Source: Paralithodes platypus (Eukaryota > Arthropoda > Malacostraca > Decapoda > Lithodidae). From it: 64,000 nucleotides of DNA. The translations under genes were made by a program, and so were the position numbers. The stretch lies in the NCBI GenBank assembly GCA_032716605.1, contig CM064519.1, forward strand, positions 15,084,399-15,148,398. Reading direction: 5' to 3'. Under the pieces are notes generated by a model. That model was given only the letters and a program-made list of their open reading frames with translations, was not told the DNA's origin and did not search any database. Positions 63,808-64,000 of the stretch are shown here, in pieces. How positions within the stretch are numbered: position 1 is the first letter of the stretch; each line of letters starts with the position of its first letter.

Positions 63808-64000
63808 ATGGCAACATCGCGAAATCTTCAGCCACTCGCACACATTCCCAAGTATGATGTAAACACATATGATATCACCAGTTACTTAGACATAATAAAG
63901 CCAGTGTACGATGTGGTACTTCATAATGACCGCGAAAAAATCGCCATGGCAATTTTGCATATTGTACAGTTGGGAGAAGCCGTTTCCCAACTTGTTGATA
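63808..64000 (+). CDS. Gag start of the second LTR element, cut by window end
   Basis: ATG at 63808 opens MATSRNLQPLAHIPKYDVNT and stays open for 64 codons to the window end. IPKYDVNTYDITSYLDIIKP and AILHIVQLGEAVSQLV align with IPTYDAETQDIRTYLEMVSP and GLLIHLGKAVSLVAEHV of the gag at 49779-50519. Capsid-type role inferred from that homology and from position after the LTR and primer site. Confidence 0.75.
   Translation, partial: MATSRNLQPLAHIPKYDVNTYDITSYLDIIKPVYDVVLHNDREKIAMAILHIVQLGEAVSQLVD

Overview
The window looks like repeat-dominated intergenic DNA of an arthropod, most plausibly a crustacean. Evidence seen: eukaryotic retroelements throughout, many short TTAGG-type tracts (the arthropod telomere motif) embedded in dispersed repeats, tRNA-derived SINEs, a DIRS-like tyrosine-recombinase element, CR1- and RTE-like LINEs, a piggyBac element and a crowd of non-autonomous TTAA-flanked elements. 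The taxon is inference. No bacterial operon, rRNA gene, functional tRNA gene or CRISPR array is present, and no conserved multi-exon host gene was recognised. The best candidate for a real gene is an intact 333-codon reading frame at 42956-43957 (minus) carrying two retropepsin-like domains in tandem.

Layout. 1-2263: 3' part of a GC-rich, decayed DIRS-like element (end of reverse transcriptase, RNase H, tyrosine recombinase). 2500-6900: foldbacks, TTAA-flanked elements and SINEs. 7098-9119: possible terminal exon or non-coding transcript holding a 30-bp minisatellite. 9276-13833: many MITEs, including a 28-bp x 10 array made of a MITE terminus. 14000-24700: SINEs, LINE relics, a chain of three TTAA elements sharing their TTAA sites, and an AAC-tailed retroposon with target duplications. 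24746-27775: a multi-kilobase inverted repeat broken by later insertions. 28940-34413: minus-strand CR1-like LINE split by a 3.66-kb piggyBac element. 34524-37723: full-length but broken RTE-like LINE with 11-bp target duplications. 38042-43957: MITEs, TTAGG-containing satellite, a partial tandem duplication and the double-retropepsin gene. 45484-52595: a 7.1-kb LTR element on the minus strand with about 2-kb LTRs, a gag-like frame and an acidic/proline repeat frame, but no pol. 54505-60887: two LINEs on the plus strand. 60888-64000: tandem array of miniature LTR units (TRIM-like), then an inverted LTR followed by the start of a gag homologous to the one in the 7.1-kb element.

How it fits together. 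Elements are repeatedly inserted into one another, so relative ages can be read: CR1 before piggyBac, RTE fragment before the element with 8-bp duplication, the big inverted repeat before its AAC-tailed retroposon. The two gag-bearing LTR elements have unrelated-looking LTRs but the same primer-binding-site block and related gag, and the miniature array looks like a non-autonomous derivative of the second one. Coordinates of dispersed repeats were set by eye against other copies inside the window and may be off by a few bases.
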